The notes under the pieces are model-generated. The model saw only the letters and a program-made list of their open reading frames with translations. It made no database searches and was not told the origin of the DNA. 39,156 nt of DNA, taken from positions 1 through 39,156 of the IMG/VR virus record IMGVR_UViG_3300017957_000027. One strand, written 5' to 3'. The stretch comes from a virus. Made by a program: the position numbers and the translations under genes. Shown in pieces: positions 16,008 through 23,191 of this stretch (the stretch's first letter is position 1; every line of letters begins with the position of its first letter).

Positions 16008-16354
16008 CCCCTGAGATGCTCAACTTCTTGCTCCAGGCAGGACTCCCGTCAGGGATGGGCGTCCTCATCATCCTGTACCTCCTGAAGCACCACCTGCCTC
16101 GGGAGCAGGCTCTCTACGCGGAGAGCCTCAAGGGACAGCAGGAGACCTTCAAGGAAGCACTGAGGTCCGAGCAGGCCGTTCACGCCGAACTGATGACCCG
16201 GCTCACCGAGCAACATCGCGAGAGCCTTCAGGTCATGCGAGACACCTTTATCGACGAGCACACCCGTACTCGTGTCGCACTGGATAGACTCTCGGACCAG
16301 ACGAACAAGCTGAGCGAAGCGGTATTCACGCTGCGCGGGCAGGAGAGTAGCTGA
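16004..16354 (+). CDS. Holin-like protein (BhlA/UviB-type layout)
   Basis: A 116-aa protein, GTG start in a GTGA overlap. One membrane helix lies near the N-terminus (about 12-28, GMGVLIILYLLK). A long charged coiled-coil (30-110) follows, rich in Glu, Gln and Arg. A short N-terminal anchor plus cytoplasmic coiled-coil is the layout of BhlA/UviB holin-like proteins, which help phages or bacteriocins leave the cell. I see no sequence signature that proves it. A structural membrane role is the alternative. Confidence 0.7.
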   Translation: MTPEMLNFLLQAGLPSGMGVLIILYLLKHHLPREQALYAESLKGQQETFKEALRSEQAVHAELMTRLTEQHRESLQVMRDTFIDEHTRTRVALDRLSDQTNKLSEAVFTLRGQESS

Positions 16355-16686
16355 TGTCGCAGTTCGACCCGTTCGAGGGATTCCAGACGACCGTCGCAGC
16401 GGCCGGAACCGCCGTGGCGCTCAGCCCCCAGCCCTACGGCAACACGAACACGATCCTCGTGTACAACAGCACGGCGAACGACGTGTTCCTGAAGTGGCAG
16501 ACCAGCAACGCTGCGATCACGGCAGCGAACGGCGTCCGGGTTCCGGCCACGTCGAGCGTCCAGTTGGTGATCGGCCCTGCGAGCCAGCGCCCCTCCGCAG
16601 GCGGCGCAGGCTACGAACTGTACGCTGACGCTTCGGCTGGCGGCACGACGTTCGAGGTCGCCTACGTCAACGGATCGTCGTACTGA
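16354..16686 (+). CDS. Small beta-rich protein, possible capsid accessory
   Basis: A 110-aa protein in ATGA overlap with the holin-like gene. It has no membrane helix and little charge, with regular beta strands (TNTILVYNST, DVFLKWQT, SVQLVIGP, TFEVAYVNG) and Asn/Thr/Ala loops. This resembles small beta-sandwich decoration or spike proteins. It ends a plus-strand run; the convergent minus gene begins at the very next base (its stop at 16687). Confidence 0.6.
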   Translation: MSQFDPFEGFQTTVAAAGTAVALSPQPYGNTNTILVYNSTANDVFLKWQTSNAAITAANGVRVPATSSVQLVIGPASQRPSAGGAGYELYADASAGGTTFEVAYVNGSSY

Positions 16687-17220
16687 CTACTCGTCGTCCT
16701 CGTAGAGACCGAGAGCCTCCGCGACTTCCTCACGCACCATGTCGGCAACGGCGTCTGCGAAGACGTTGAGCTGAATGGCGTTGAAGTCCTCAGAGATCAA
16801 GTCGAGTTGTTCGAGGTCGATCTTCGCGGCGACCTGCCACTTCCCGCTGGCGAGGACCTTCGCGCGGATCTCGAACGTAGCCTCTGCTGCCTCACGCGCC
16901 GCTTCCAGTTGGGCGGCCTCGTAGGCTGCCTGCGCCGCCCACGTCGCGCCCGAGCGAACCTGATTGGCTACGCGGTCGAAGATGTCGCGCAGGTTGACCC
17001 CGCTCGTCGGACGGTACGACGAGTGAAAGCCCGAGGAACTGAAGTCGTCCTCGGGCTCTTCAGGGCGGAATGCCTCTGCGTGGATGTGGGGGTACTTGGC
17101 CCGGAGCTTGTCCGCCAGCTTCTGGGCGTTGGCCTTCTCCCCACCTTCTCCACGCTCAGACAACTCCACAAGGACTCGGTACCGGTTGAGGGTGCTCTCG
17201 TCCAGTGGGGCTGCCTGCAT
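16687..17220 (-). CDS. Hypothetical acidic helical protein
   Basis: A 177-aa acidic, Ala/Glu-rich and mainly helical protein. Its first 45 residues (NRYRVLVELSERGEGGEKANAQKLADKL) faintly resemble the helical DUF2786 repeat found in many phage proteins, but the match is weak. The middle has a Ser-rich loop; the C-terminal half contains two or three amphipathic helices and an acidic end (LYEDDE). No membrane helix. It is the last gene of the minus-strand block 16687-22592. Confidence 0.7.
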   Translation of the reverse strand: MQAAPLDESTLNRYRVLVELSERGEGGEKANAQKLADKLRAKYPHIHAEAFRPEEPEDDFSSSGFHSSYRPTSGVNLRDIFDRVANQVRSGATWAAQAAYEAAQLEAAREAAEATFEIRAKVLASGKWQVAAKIDLEQLDLISEDFNAIQLNVFADAVADMVREEVAEALGLYEDDE

Positions 17221-17232
17221 GGCGACTTCCTA

Positions 17233-17754
17233 TCAGCGGTTCGGGTAGATCAGATCCGCAGCATAGGCACCACCGACTGCCGCAGCAACCAGACCCAGAC
17301 CCCGCAGGAGCGATCCGTCGTAGTCCTTGTAGACCGACGCCGCGACGCCCATGCCCAGCAGAGCGCCAGCGGTCGGAACGCTGTCCTGCAACGCCGCGAC
17401 GGGCATCGAGGGAGCGAACTTCCGACCCGCAGCGAAGCCGAGAGCGGTCAGGCCCGCGTAGGTCAGGAGCTTCGGGAGCAGGGGCTGCTCCTCTTCCACG
17501 AGGACCAGATCGGGAACCTCATCCGTCTGCCCGTAGGTCATTCCGGGACGACCGCTCACGGCCACACCCGGACCCTGGTGCCACCCGGACTGCATGTGGA
17601 TGGGACCCGGAAGGTCATCCGGCGGGGTGACCGGACCAGGGATGTTGCCCGGGTCGATCGCGCCGTTGTGGATGAAGCCCGGACCCGGGTTCCCCTGGGG
17701 AGTGGGGACCGGCTCTGCCGGGAACTTGTTGAGGAAGGCAGGTGCGTCAGCCAT
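17233..17754 (-). CDS. Pro/Gly-rich membrane protein with three helices
   Basis: A 173-aa protein. The first 80 residues are Pro/Gly-rich and probably extended (TPQGNPGPGF, then PGNIPGPVTPPDDLPGP). They are followed by an acidic patch and three small-residue-rich hydrophobic segments (about 91-108, 121-139, 148-167). The extended half could reach from a membrane to an outer shell, as membrane-capsid linkers do (inference). It is separated by two bases from the recombinase gene upstream. Confidence 0.75.
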   Translation of the reverse strand: MADAPAFLNKFPAEPVPTPQGNPGPGFIHNGAIDPGNIPGPVTPPDDLPGPIHMQSGWHQGPGVAVSGRPGMTYGQTDEVPDLVLVEEEQPLLPKLLTYAGLTALGFAAGRKFAPSMPVAALQDSVPTAGALLGMGVAASVYKDYDGSLLRGLGLVAAAVGGAYAADLIYPNR

Positions 17755-17756
17755 GA

Positions 17757-18548
17757 CTACTCCATGTGTTCGATCGCATCGCTGAGCATCTTCGCATCAG
17801 GGTGCAGGTAGCGAGAGGTGGTGTCGATGCTCTCGTGCCCCATGAGGGCCTGGAGCGTGCGGAGGTCCATCCCGCTCCGCAGTGCGTTCGTGGCGAACGT
17901 GTGACGGAGCGTGTGGGGGGTCATCTTGCCGAGTTCGGGATGCTTCTTGCGGAGCTGACGGCAGACCTTCCGGACCGCAGCGGGTCCGATGGGTCCACCG
18001 GACCGTCCGAGGAAGAGCCAGGACTCGACCGAGTGAGTCTTGTTGTAGGTCTTGAGGGCCGTGAGCGCTGCCCGATTGAGCGGTACGAACCGCTGCTTGT
18101 CCCGCTTGCCCCGGAACACCAGACCCCAGTGACCCTGCTTCTGCACGATGTTCTTGCGATGCAGGTTGCACGCCTCCGAGATGCGGAGGCCCGTGCGAGG
18201 GAGCAGGAGAAGGATGGTCCGGATGGGGTCGTGGACTTCGCTCGCGGCTGCGTAGAAGATGGCGAGTTGGGCCGGAGACAGGGAGTCACGCTCCGCTGCG
18301 GGTCGGCCCTTCGCCTTCGGGAGAAGCGCCTCGACCTCTGCGGGTGAGTAGCCCTCGGCCAGGAGCATGTGCTTCACCGCAGCGCGGAGAGGCAGCACGG
18401 TCCCGAGCGGAGTCCGGGCGTTGATCTTCCGGTTCAGCCAAGTTGCCGGGTGCTCACCCTGCATACGGTCGGCGATCCGCTGGTACTGCCGCTGGGTATC
18501 GGGCAGCAAGCGGTGTCGATCCATGTGCTGGATGAGCGCGGCACTCAT
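17757..18548 (-). CDS. Tyrosine recombinase (phage integrase/Xer family)
   Basis: A 263-aa protein; ATG 18548 overlaps the stop of the upstream gene as ATGA. An N-terminal SAM-like DNA-binding domain (about 1-80) precedes the catalytic domain, whose residues are complete: Arg122 (in RTGLRISEACNL), Lys149/151, His212 and Arg215 (HTLRHTF), His238 (LMGHESIDTTSRYLH) and the nucleophile Tyr247. The short, Xer-like form with a small N-terminal domain is typical. It catalyses site-specific strand exchange. It lies inside a membrane-protein operon with overlaps on one side, not beside a visible attachment site. Genome circularisation or dimer resolution is as likely as host integration. Confidence 0.93.
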   Translation of the reverse strand: MSAALIQHMDRHRLLPDTQRQYQRIADRMQGEHPATWLNRKINARTPLGTVLPLRAAVKHMLLAEGYSPAEVEALLPKAKGRPAAERDSLSPAQLAIFYAAASEVHDPIRTILLLLPRTGLRISEACNLHRKNIVQKQGHWGLVFRGKRDKQRFVPLNRAALTALKTYNKTHSVESWLFLGRSGGPIGPAAVRKVCRQLRKKHPELGKMTPHTLRHTFATNALRSGMDLRTLQALMGHESIDTTSRYLHPDAKMLSDAIEHME

Positions 18549-18748
18549 GCGTCGTCCTTCTTGGGGCTCAGCGCGATGGTCGGAACGAGGAAGCCGAGGG
18601 TTGCTCCCACCCACCAGAGGCTGGGCTTGAGAGAGGCACCAACGAAGGCCCCGACAAGGCCACCCATGATGCCAAGTCCACCGACGCCTGCGGAGCGCGC
18701 GGCTCCTGCGACCTGGGTGTCGAGATCGGTCTGTCCAAAGTTACGCAT
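18545..18748 (-). CDS. Tiny membrane protein, RNFG family
   Basis: A 67-aa protein starting MRNFGQTDLD; this start is set by the family motif and by GAGGA upstream. Two hydrophobic segments (about 20-36 and 41-58) and an acidic/basic end (SPKKDDA) make it a small two-helix membrane protein. It is the third protein here that begins with MRNFG, but on the opposite strand to the others. Its end overlaps the recombinase start (ATGA), so the two are translationally coupled. Confidence 0.75.
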   Translation of the reverse strand: MRNFGQTDLDTQVAGAARSAGVGGLGIMGGLVGAFVGASLKPSLWWVGATLGFLVPTIALSPKKDDA

Positions 18749-18756
18749 GGCGGTCC

Positions 18757-19053
18757 TCACATCATGGAGTTGTTGTAGCGGTACCAGAGCATCCCGATGA
18801 GGACGGGGCTGCCCAACGTTCCGAGAGTCCACACGAACCGCATGGTGTCGTCCGGGGAGTTCTTGCGGAGGCCGTTCGCGAAGTAGGTGAGAGCGGCGAG
18901 ACCGAGGGTCTGCATCAAGGGAGGATCGACGGGATTGGCCCACTCGTAGCCCATGACCTGTGGCATCTCGGAGCCGTTGGTCTGGCCGAAGTTCCGCTCC
19001 GGCGGGCAGCAGGGCTGGGGCATCGGGTTGTTCATGCACTCAAGACAAGCCAT
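18757..19053 (-). CDS. Small membrane protein with RNFG motif and N-terminal cysteines
   Basis: A 98-aa protein. The first 17 residues contain four cysteines (MACLECMNN, then QPCCPPE), which could bind a metal or form disulfides. ERNFGQTNGS follows, the same motif that begins the downstream gene. Two hydrophobic segments lie at about 47-60 and 74-90. GAGGAA precedes ATG 19053. Membership in the virion membrane set is inferred from the motif and topology. Confidence 0.75.
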   Translation of the reverse strand: MACLECMNNPMPQPCCPPERNFGQTNGSEMPQVMGYEWANPVDPPLMQTLGLAALTYFANGLRKNSPDDTMRFVWTLGTLGSPVLIGMLWYRYNNSMM

Positions 19054-19054
19054 G

Positions 19055-19354
19055 TCAGTTGTTCCTCAGGTGGGAGTACAGAGAGCGCGCACCACCTGTG
19101 ATGGCTCCCCACTTCAGCCCCTCGAACGCGGTCAGGCCGGGCACGAGGTAGCCAATGGCTGCGAAGATGACAGCCGACGTGGCTGCTCCCCGCACGGTGT
19201 TCTCGATGAGGCCCCCCGAAGGGTCGGCCTGGACCGCCGCGTCCCACACCCCGTAGGTGTTCTTGATCAGCGCCAGCGACTCACCCGCAGACGAGTCGTC
19301 CGGAGTGCGGTACCCCAGGCCCTGAATGAGGGGGATGACGGTCTTGTAGGACAT
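19055..19354 (-). CDS. Small membrane-associated protein
   Basis: A 99-aa protein, ATGA overlap with the upstream gene. The soluble N-terminal half is polar; a hydrophobic segment lies at about 58-75 (AATSAVIFAAIGYLVPGL). A small Gly/Ala-rich end with basic residues follows. No family recognised. Its coupling to the multi-helix protein at 19354 suggests they act together. Confidence 0.72.
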   Translation of the reverse strand: MSYKTVIPLIQGLGYRTPDDSSAGESLALIKNTYGVWDAAVQADPSGGLIENTVRGAATSAVIFAAIGYLVPGLTAFEGLKWGAITGGARSLYSHLRNN

Positions 19355-19959
19355 CAGCCGATCTCCATCGCTTCCACATCGATGATGCCAGCATCGTCGA
19401 GGCGCTGGGTCAGCTTGCTGGCGGCACCGACCTGAACGTACATGACCTCACGCACCAGCCGGCGCAGCCCGAAGCCAAGTCCCAGACCGACGATTCCGCC
19501 CTTCAGACCGTCCATGATGCTGCCACCACGCACGGTGGAGAGCAGAGCGCCTGCGGCGAAGCCCACTGCGGGCGTGACGAACCGGAAGAAGGGATTGGTC
19601 TCGATCACCTCGTCTGCCGTGGCGCGACGCTCCACCACTTCCTTCCGCTCCTTGAAGTAGTAGTACGCCAGCCCGGCCGCACCGGCTGCTGCCGCACCGG
19701 CCAGGAGCGGAATCCCGAGAGCGAGGAGCGGGAGGGGGTTCTTGCGGGGATTCGACTTGGCACCGCCGAAGGTAACGCCCCGATCTCCGAAGTACTTGGC
19801 CCAGGTGGCGAAGGCACCGATACCGAACAGCACGCCATCACCGGGCAGCGGCGACAGGGCTGCGACACCCCAGACAGCCGAGGCAAGGAGAGGAACTCCG
19901 ATCCCCAGCGGCTTCTTGGGGTTCATCAGTGCGAATCCGGCCTTCTTCTTCTTTGCCAT
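19354..19959 (-). CDS. Multi-helix membrane protein with NP motifs
   Basis: A 201-aa protein beginning MAKKKKAGFALMNPKKPLG, a basic start followed by an NP motif like those in the basic 683-aa protein. Hydrophobic segments lie near 18-36, 43-56, 77-101, 127-142 and 152-166. SNPRKNPLP precedes the third segment. The C-terminus is soluble and helical (LTQRLDDAGIIDVEAMEIG). It may be a main protein of the internal membrane. Function unknown; the start is set by the clear basic N-terminus. Confidence 0.78.
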   Translation of the reverse strand: MAKKKKAGFALMNPKKPLGIGVPLLASAVWGVAALSPLPGDGVLFGIGAFATWAKYFGDRGVTFGGAKSNPRKNPLPLLALGIPLLAGAAAAGAAGLAYYYFKERKEVVERRATADEVIETNPFFRFVTPAVGFAAGALLSTVRGGSIMDGLKGGIVGLGLGFGLRRLVREVMYVQVGAASKLTQRLDDAGIIDVEAMEIG

Positions 19960-19960
19960 G

Positions 19961-20392
19961 TCAGAGCCCCAGGTGAGCGGGTCGGGGGCGAGCACCGCCC
20001 GAAGTGGTCTGGATGAGATCGTGGTCGTAGTAGATGGGTGCGCCGTACAGGCGCTCCCCGACGGCATCAGCGCGGCGCTCGATGCCCTTCGGCAGCCCCG
20101 GCATCCAGTCGTTCAGCCCTTCGAGCCCAAGGTGGAACTCCACGGCGTGTCCGAACTCGTGACGCAGGAGTCCTTCCTGTCGCCCCTTGTTCATCCTCAG
20201 CACCTTGGGCGCGACGAAGATGTCGATCTGCCGCCCAGCGTTGGTGTCGAGGTACATGCACATCGCGCAGTTCCGCTTGTGGGGGTAGTCCCCCGAGTGG
20301 CCCAGGAAGAGCCGAACATCGAAGTGAGGGAGATGCGAGGAAGTCTCCGCCTGAAGGCGGTCGAAGATCCGAACCAGACGTGACTCACTCAT
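19961..20392 (-). CDS. Putative zinc metallopeptidase (HEFGH)
   Basis: A 143-aa protein with RHEFGHAVEF, the HExxH zinc-binding helix (His78, Glu79, His82), followed at residue 105 by ERRADAVGE, which can supply the third Glu ligand as in ImmA/IrrE-like and related peptidases. Residues 42-45 (CAMC) may add a structural site. No signal peptide or membrane helix. Because it lies in the virion-protein operon, a maturation protease for structural proteins is a reasonable guess, as is an anti-regulator function. The Shine-Dalgarno is weak. Confidence 0.75.
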   Translation of the reverse strand: MSESRLVRIFDRLQAETSSHLPHFDVRLFLGHSGDYPHKRNCAMCMYLDTNAGRQIDIFVAPKVLRMNKGRQEGLLRHEFGHAVEFHLGLEGLNDWMPGLPKGIERRADAVGERLYGAPIYYDHDLIQTTSGGARPRPAHLGL

Positions 20393-20451
20393 TCCCGCAG
20401 CCTACTGGCTTCTCGGGACCTGCTCAACGCGCCACGCAAGATTGTGGGCCA

Positions 20452-21585
20452 TCAAGCGCTCTGCATCTCACCTTCGGACACAAGCATGAGGATGGTCTGA
20501 GTGATCAGAGCCTCGAAGCTCTCGGGATCGATGCCCAGTCCGATGAACTCGTCACGGTACTGCTGGAACTCCGGCTCCCGTCGAAGCATCTTGGCGATGG
20601 CCCTTGCGTTCGGGACTCGACCCTGGGTGTAAGCCGTTTCCACCGTGGAGATGAAGAAGTTCGCTGCCGTCCCCACGCTGTCGGTCGAGACCTGCTCCGG
20701 GTCCATCTCGTCCACGATGGTGTTGACCCAGGAGCGCGTCACAGTGGTGTCGCTCACATCGGCCTGTTCGAGGACTTCCCTCATGTTGAACAGCCCCTCA
20801 GGCTCACCCAGCATGGCGGCGAGCTGTGCGCGGAGTGCCGCGATCTTCGCCTCTGCCTCATCCCAGCGTGCCCGTGCAGACTCCCGCTCTCCCGGCGGTG
20901 TGGTCAGACGCTCGAACAGCGCACTGAACGAGGACTGACGCTGTTCCATCTTCTGGATCTGGGCCTTGAGTTCCTCGACAGACACCGGACGGACTCGCGC
21001 CGACATGCGGGATGCCTCACGCTGCCTCTCCGACTCGGGTCGGAAGCGCAGAGACCCCGCGCCGGAACTGAACGCCTCGGGTGTCCGGAACGCAGGACTC
21101 GTGCGCGGCCAGCCGGTCTGGCCGACCTGACCCTCTCCGTACAGTGACTCCCAGTGTGCCTGGACAGAAACAAGGGCGGTCTGATTCACTGCACGGTTCG
21201 GTAGACGGGTGCGACTCAACGTGACTGAGGCGCGAGCGTTCGGACCGCCGTACCGGCGACTGCCAGCCCCACCGTACAGGTGCTCGACCGCTTCGTACTT
21301 CGTCGCCTGCGGCAGGATGGGCATGAACGCGACCTTCCGGTCTGTCTTGTCGCTGAGTTTCTGCGCTGCCTCCTGCGCCTTCAGGAGCGCCTGCTGCTTG
21401 AGGACATCCGGGGGGAGTCCCATCTCCTGCCGCAGTCGGCCCTGGGGACCTGCCGAACGGATCGCCACCGCGTAGCCCACATCAGGGTCGTCCACGAACA
21501 CGAAGTACCCGAGGAAGTAGCGGGACTGCGTGCTCTTGGTCCCAGGGACCGGGTTCAGGCGCTGACGCGGCAGACGGATTCTCAT
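20452..21585 (-). CDS. Hypothetical protein with coiled-coil
   Basis: A 377-aa soluble protein. The basic N-terminus contains RQRLNPVPG, one of the NP motifs typical of this block. Residues 1-120 look like a compact alpha/beta domain, and 125-190 are polar and low-complexity. Residues about 198-260 form a Glu/Arg/Ala-rich coiled-coil, and the C-terminal 100 residues are helical and acidic. No catalytic motif. ATG 21585 overlaps the upstream stop (ATGA), tying it to the membrane-anchored helical protein at 21582. Structural or assembly role inferred. Confidence 0.75.
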   Translation of the reverse strand: MRIRLPRQRLNPVPGTKSTQSRYFLGYFVFVDDPDVGYAVAIRSAGPQGRLRQEMGLPPDVLKQQALLKAQEAAQKLSDKTDRKVAFMPILPQATKYEAVEHLYGGAGSRRYGGPNARASVTLSRTRLPNRAVNQTALVSVQAHWESLYGEGQVGQTGWPRTSPAFRTPEAFSSGAGSLRFRPESERQREASRMSARVRPVSVEELKAQIQKMEQRQSSFSALFERLTTPPGERESARARWDEAEAKIAALRAQLAAMLGEPEGLFNMREVLEQADVSDTTVTRSWVNTIVDEMDPEQVSTDSVGTAANFFISTVETAYTQGRVPNARAIAKMLRREPEFQQYRDEFIGLGIDPESFEALITQTILMLVSEGEMQSA

Positions 21586-22592
21586 CGCTTCTTGTCACTC
21601 CTGATGAGGAGCCCGAGGATCACACCACCGATCGCCAGCGGGATGAGCGTGGACTTGGTGGGAACGAACGACTTCTGGGAGAGACCGCTGTATCCAGCAG
21701 GGCAGACATCGGGAGCCTGGACCGCAGAGATGGAAGCGTTCGCAGTGGTCGCCTGATTCTTCTGTGCCTGGATGGACCGCTGCATGGCGGGCAGTCCGCT
21801 CAGGAAGGAGAACAGGTCTCCCCGAGACGCGAGCAGAGCAGTGCGCGCGTTCCGAATGTCGTCCCGGTACTGCCGCAGGTACCGGAAGAGCGTGTCCCGC
21901 TTCTGCGTGCGGCTCTTGCGGTCCCAGGCGGACTCCCGCATCTCGATGACCCTCCACCCCCACGCGGTGATTCCGAGAGGTAGAGCGGCGTTCCAGAGGG
22001 TCTGGCGCAGGTCGTACACGGTGTTGAGGACGCCACGCACGCGCGTCACCAAGTCCACGGTCTGGTTGAAGTCCGAGACGAGCTGGGCCTGACCGGCACG
22101 CAGGGACGTGATGGTCTGGTCGGCCTCGGAGAGGACCGTGATCAAGTTCGGCAGCACGACCTGAACCGACTGGTACGACGCGCGGAAGTTGTTGTACTTC
22201 GCGCAGGTGTTCACCGGAGACGGGAGCACCATCGTGTTGACGGAGTTCGTGCTCGTCGTCAGCAGGCTCTTCCACCGCCGCATCGAAGACAGCGCGCTCG
22301 CGGCCGAGGACAGCAGCCTCAGGGTGGACTGAGCCTCGCTCCGAACCTCGTCACGCGCGGACCGAGGCACGACCAGACGCATCAGGACGCTCCAGTCCGA
22401 CGACGCGAGGGGTCGAACCTTGCGCTGGATGTCCCGTGACGATGCGAGTGCAGTGTTGATGGACCGGATTCCACGGTTCAGGTCCCGCGTGACACCCGGA
22501 ATGACCCTCGTGTACGAGGACTTGAACCTACGAAGCTGCGAAGAAGCGTCAGAAGCAGCATCAAATGCCATCTCTTGTAGCGCGTTTGGCAT
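21582..22592 (-). CDS. Long helical protein with C-terminal membrane anchor
   Basis: A 336-aa protein. ATG 22592 is chosen because CGGAGATTCC lies directly before it; an upstream in-frame ATG at 22655 lacks such a site. Nearly the whole protein is Ser/Thr/Arg/Leu-rich helix, suggesting helical bundles or coiled-coils. The end has a Cys-containing segment and a membrane helix (about 313-330) with RSDKKR. It is the first gene of the minus-strand block, read from the promoter candidate at 22691-22719. The layout suits a spike stalk or membrane-spanning conduit protein, but nothing proves this. Confidence 0.78.
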   Translation of the reverse strand: MPNALQEMAFDAASDASSQLRRFKSSYTRVIPGVTRDLNRGIRSINTALASSRDIQRKVRPLASSDWSVLMRLVVPRSARDEVRSEAQSTLRLLSSAASALSSMRRWKSLLTTSTNSVNTMVLPSPVNTCAKYNNFRASYQSVQVVLPNLITVLSEADQTITSLRAGQAQLVSDFNQTVDLVTRVRGVLNTVYDLRQTLWNAALPLGITAWGWRVIEMRESAWDRKSRTQKRDTLFRYLRQYRDDIRNARTALLASRGDLFSFLSGLPAMQRSIQAQKNQATTANASISAVQAPDVCPAGYSGLSQKSFVPTKSTLIPLAIGGVILGLLIRSDKKR

Positions 22593-22684
22593 GGAATCTC
22601 CGTTGCTTCCGACCGTAGCACGCACCCTGGAGCAACAACGGCCCTGATGGCACACGGTGCAGCAAGGATGCCGGTTTCCATTTA

Positions 22685-22756
22685 GTTACGATAATACCTT
22701 ATTTCCGTAACAACATGAAAGTAACGTGCTGGTGGGCATTCTCAGCAAACCGTAAC
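22685..22756. repeat. Cluster of GTAAC-type sites
   Basis: GTTACG at 22685-22690 and CGTAAC at 22706-22711 form an inverted repeat around the -10 box. AGTAAC (22720-22725) and CGTAAC (22751-22756) add two direct copies. The spacing is irregular, so these look more like regulator or initiator binding sites than tandem repeats. Confidence 0.45.
22691..22719 (-). promoter_or_regulatory. Candidate promoter for the minus virion block
   Basis: On the minus strand TATTAT (22691-22696) is a strong -10 box; the hexamer 17 bases before it, TTCATG (22714-22719), is a poor -35. A weak -35 is common in promoters that need an activator, and GTAAC-type sites flank the -10. Confidence 0.4.
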
Positions 22757-22858
22757 TGAGGTTGCTGATCTGGTCGATATTCTCGACGAGCGAAACCCCG
22801 TTGTTGCTCGACCCTTTCTGAACGGTGAACACGCTATGCTTCGCCTTCTGGAGGCCAC

Positions 22859-23191
22859 ATGCAGGTCGAAACCCGTGATCCCAAGGTGCTGCTCGGCGGC
22901 GCATTCGCTCTCATCGCAGCCCTCATGGGGGGTTCCTTCATGGGATTCACCATCGAGCCGAAGGAAACGACGCTACTTCGCACGGAAGCAGCGCTGCTTC
23001 GTCAGCGTGTTGAGATTCTCGAAGAGGACATCGAGACCTGCGTGCGCCAGCATCCGGAGATGAAGCTCGCCTCGCTGGAGTCCGAACTGCCTCCCGTGAC
23101 CGATGTGGTCGTCACCGAGAGCACGGTCTCTGCTGCGGTCGAGGCTCCCGAGGAAGAGCCTCAGGTCGTCGAGGCTGAAGTCACCGAGTGA
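22859..23191 (+). CDS. Membrane-anchored coiled-coil protein
   Basis: A 110-aa protein and the only plus-strand gene between 16686 and the right end. GGAGG precedes ATG 22859. One membrane helix (about 10-30, small and hydrophobic residues) is followed by a coiled-coil (about 36-62, ALLRQRVEILEEDIE) with one Cys, then an acidic Pro/Val/Glu-rich tail. This layout is seen in inner-membrane spanins and in small phage accessory proteins, but no family is recognised. Its end overlaps the convergent gene by 11 bases. Separate control suggests use at a different time from its neighbours. Confidence 0.72.
   Translation: MQVETRDPKVLLGGAFALIAALMGGSFMGFTIEPKETTLLRTEAALLRQRVEILEEDIETCVRQHPEMKLASLESELPPVTDVVVTESTVSAAVEAPEEEPQVVEAEVTE

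Larger units (their letters stand above)
22593..22858. promoter_or_regulatory. AT-rich divergent control region, possible origin
   Basis: The longest gene-free stretch of the window (266 bases) and clearly more AT-rich in its middle (22680-22800) than its surroundings. It separates divergent genes at 22592 (minus) and 22859 (plus). It holds four GTAAC-type sites (22685-22690 inverted, 22706, 22720, 22751), a TATTAT -10 box for the minus strand, and GTCGA-TATTC-TCGAC as a further short inverted repeat near 22773. On the plus strand TATGCT (22835-22840) is a possible -10 without a good -35. Regulatory use is likely; replication-origin use is possible. Confidence 0.5.

Noticed and set aside
22686-22904. 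Minus-strand frame of 72 codons in the intergenic region
   Set aside because: It covers the repeats and the start of the gene at 22859, lacks a ribosome site and shows no domain.
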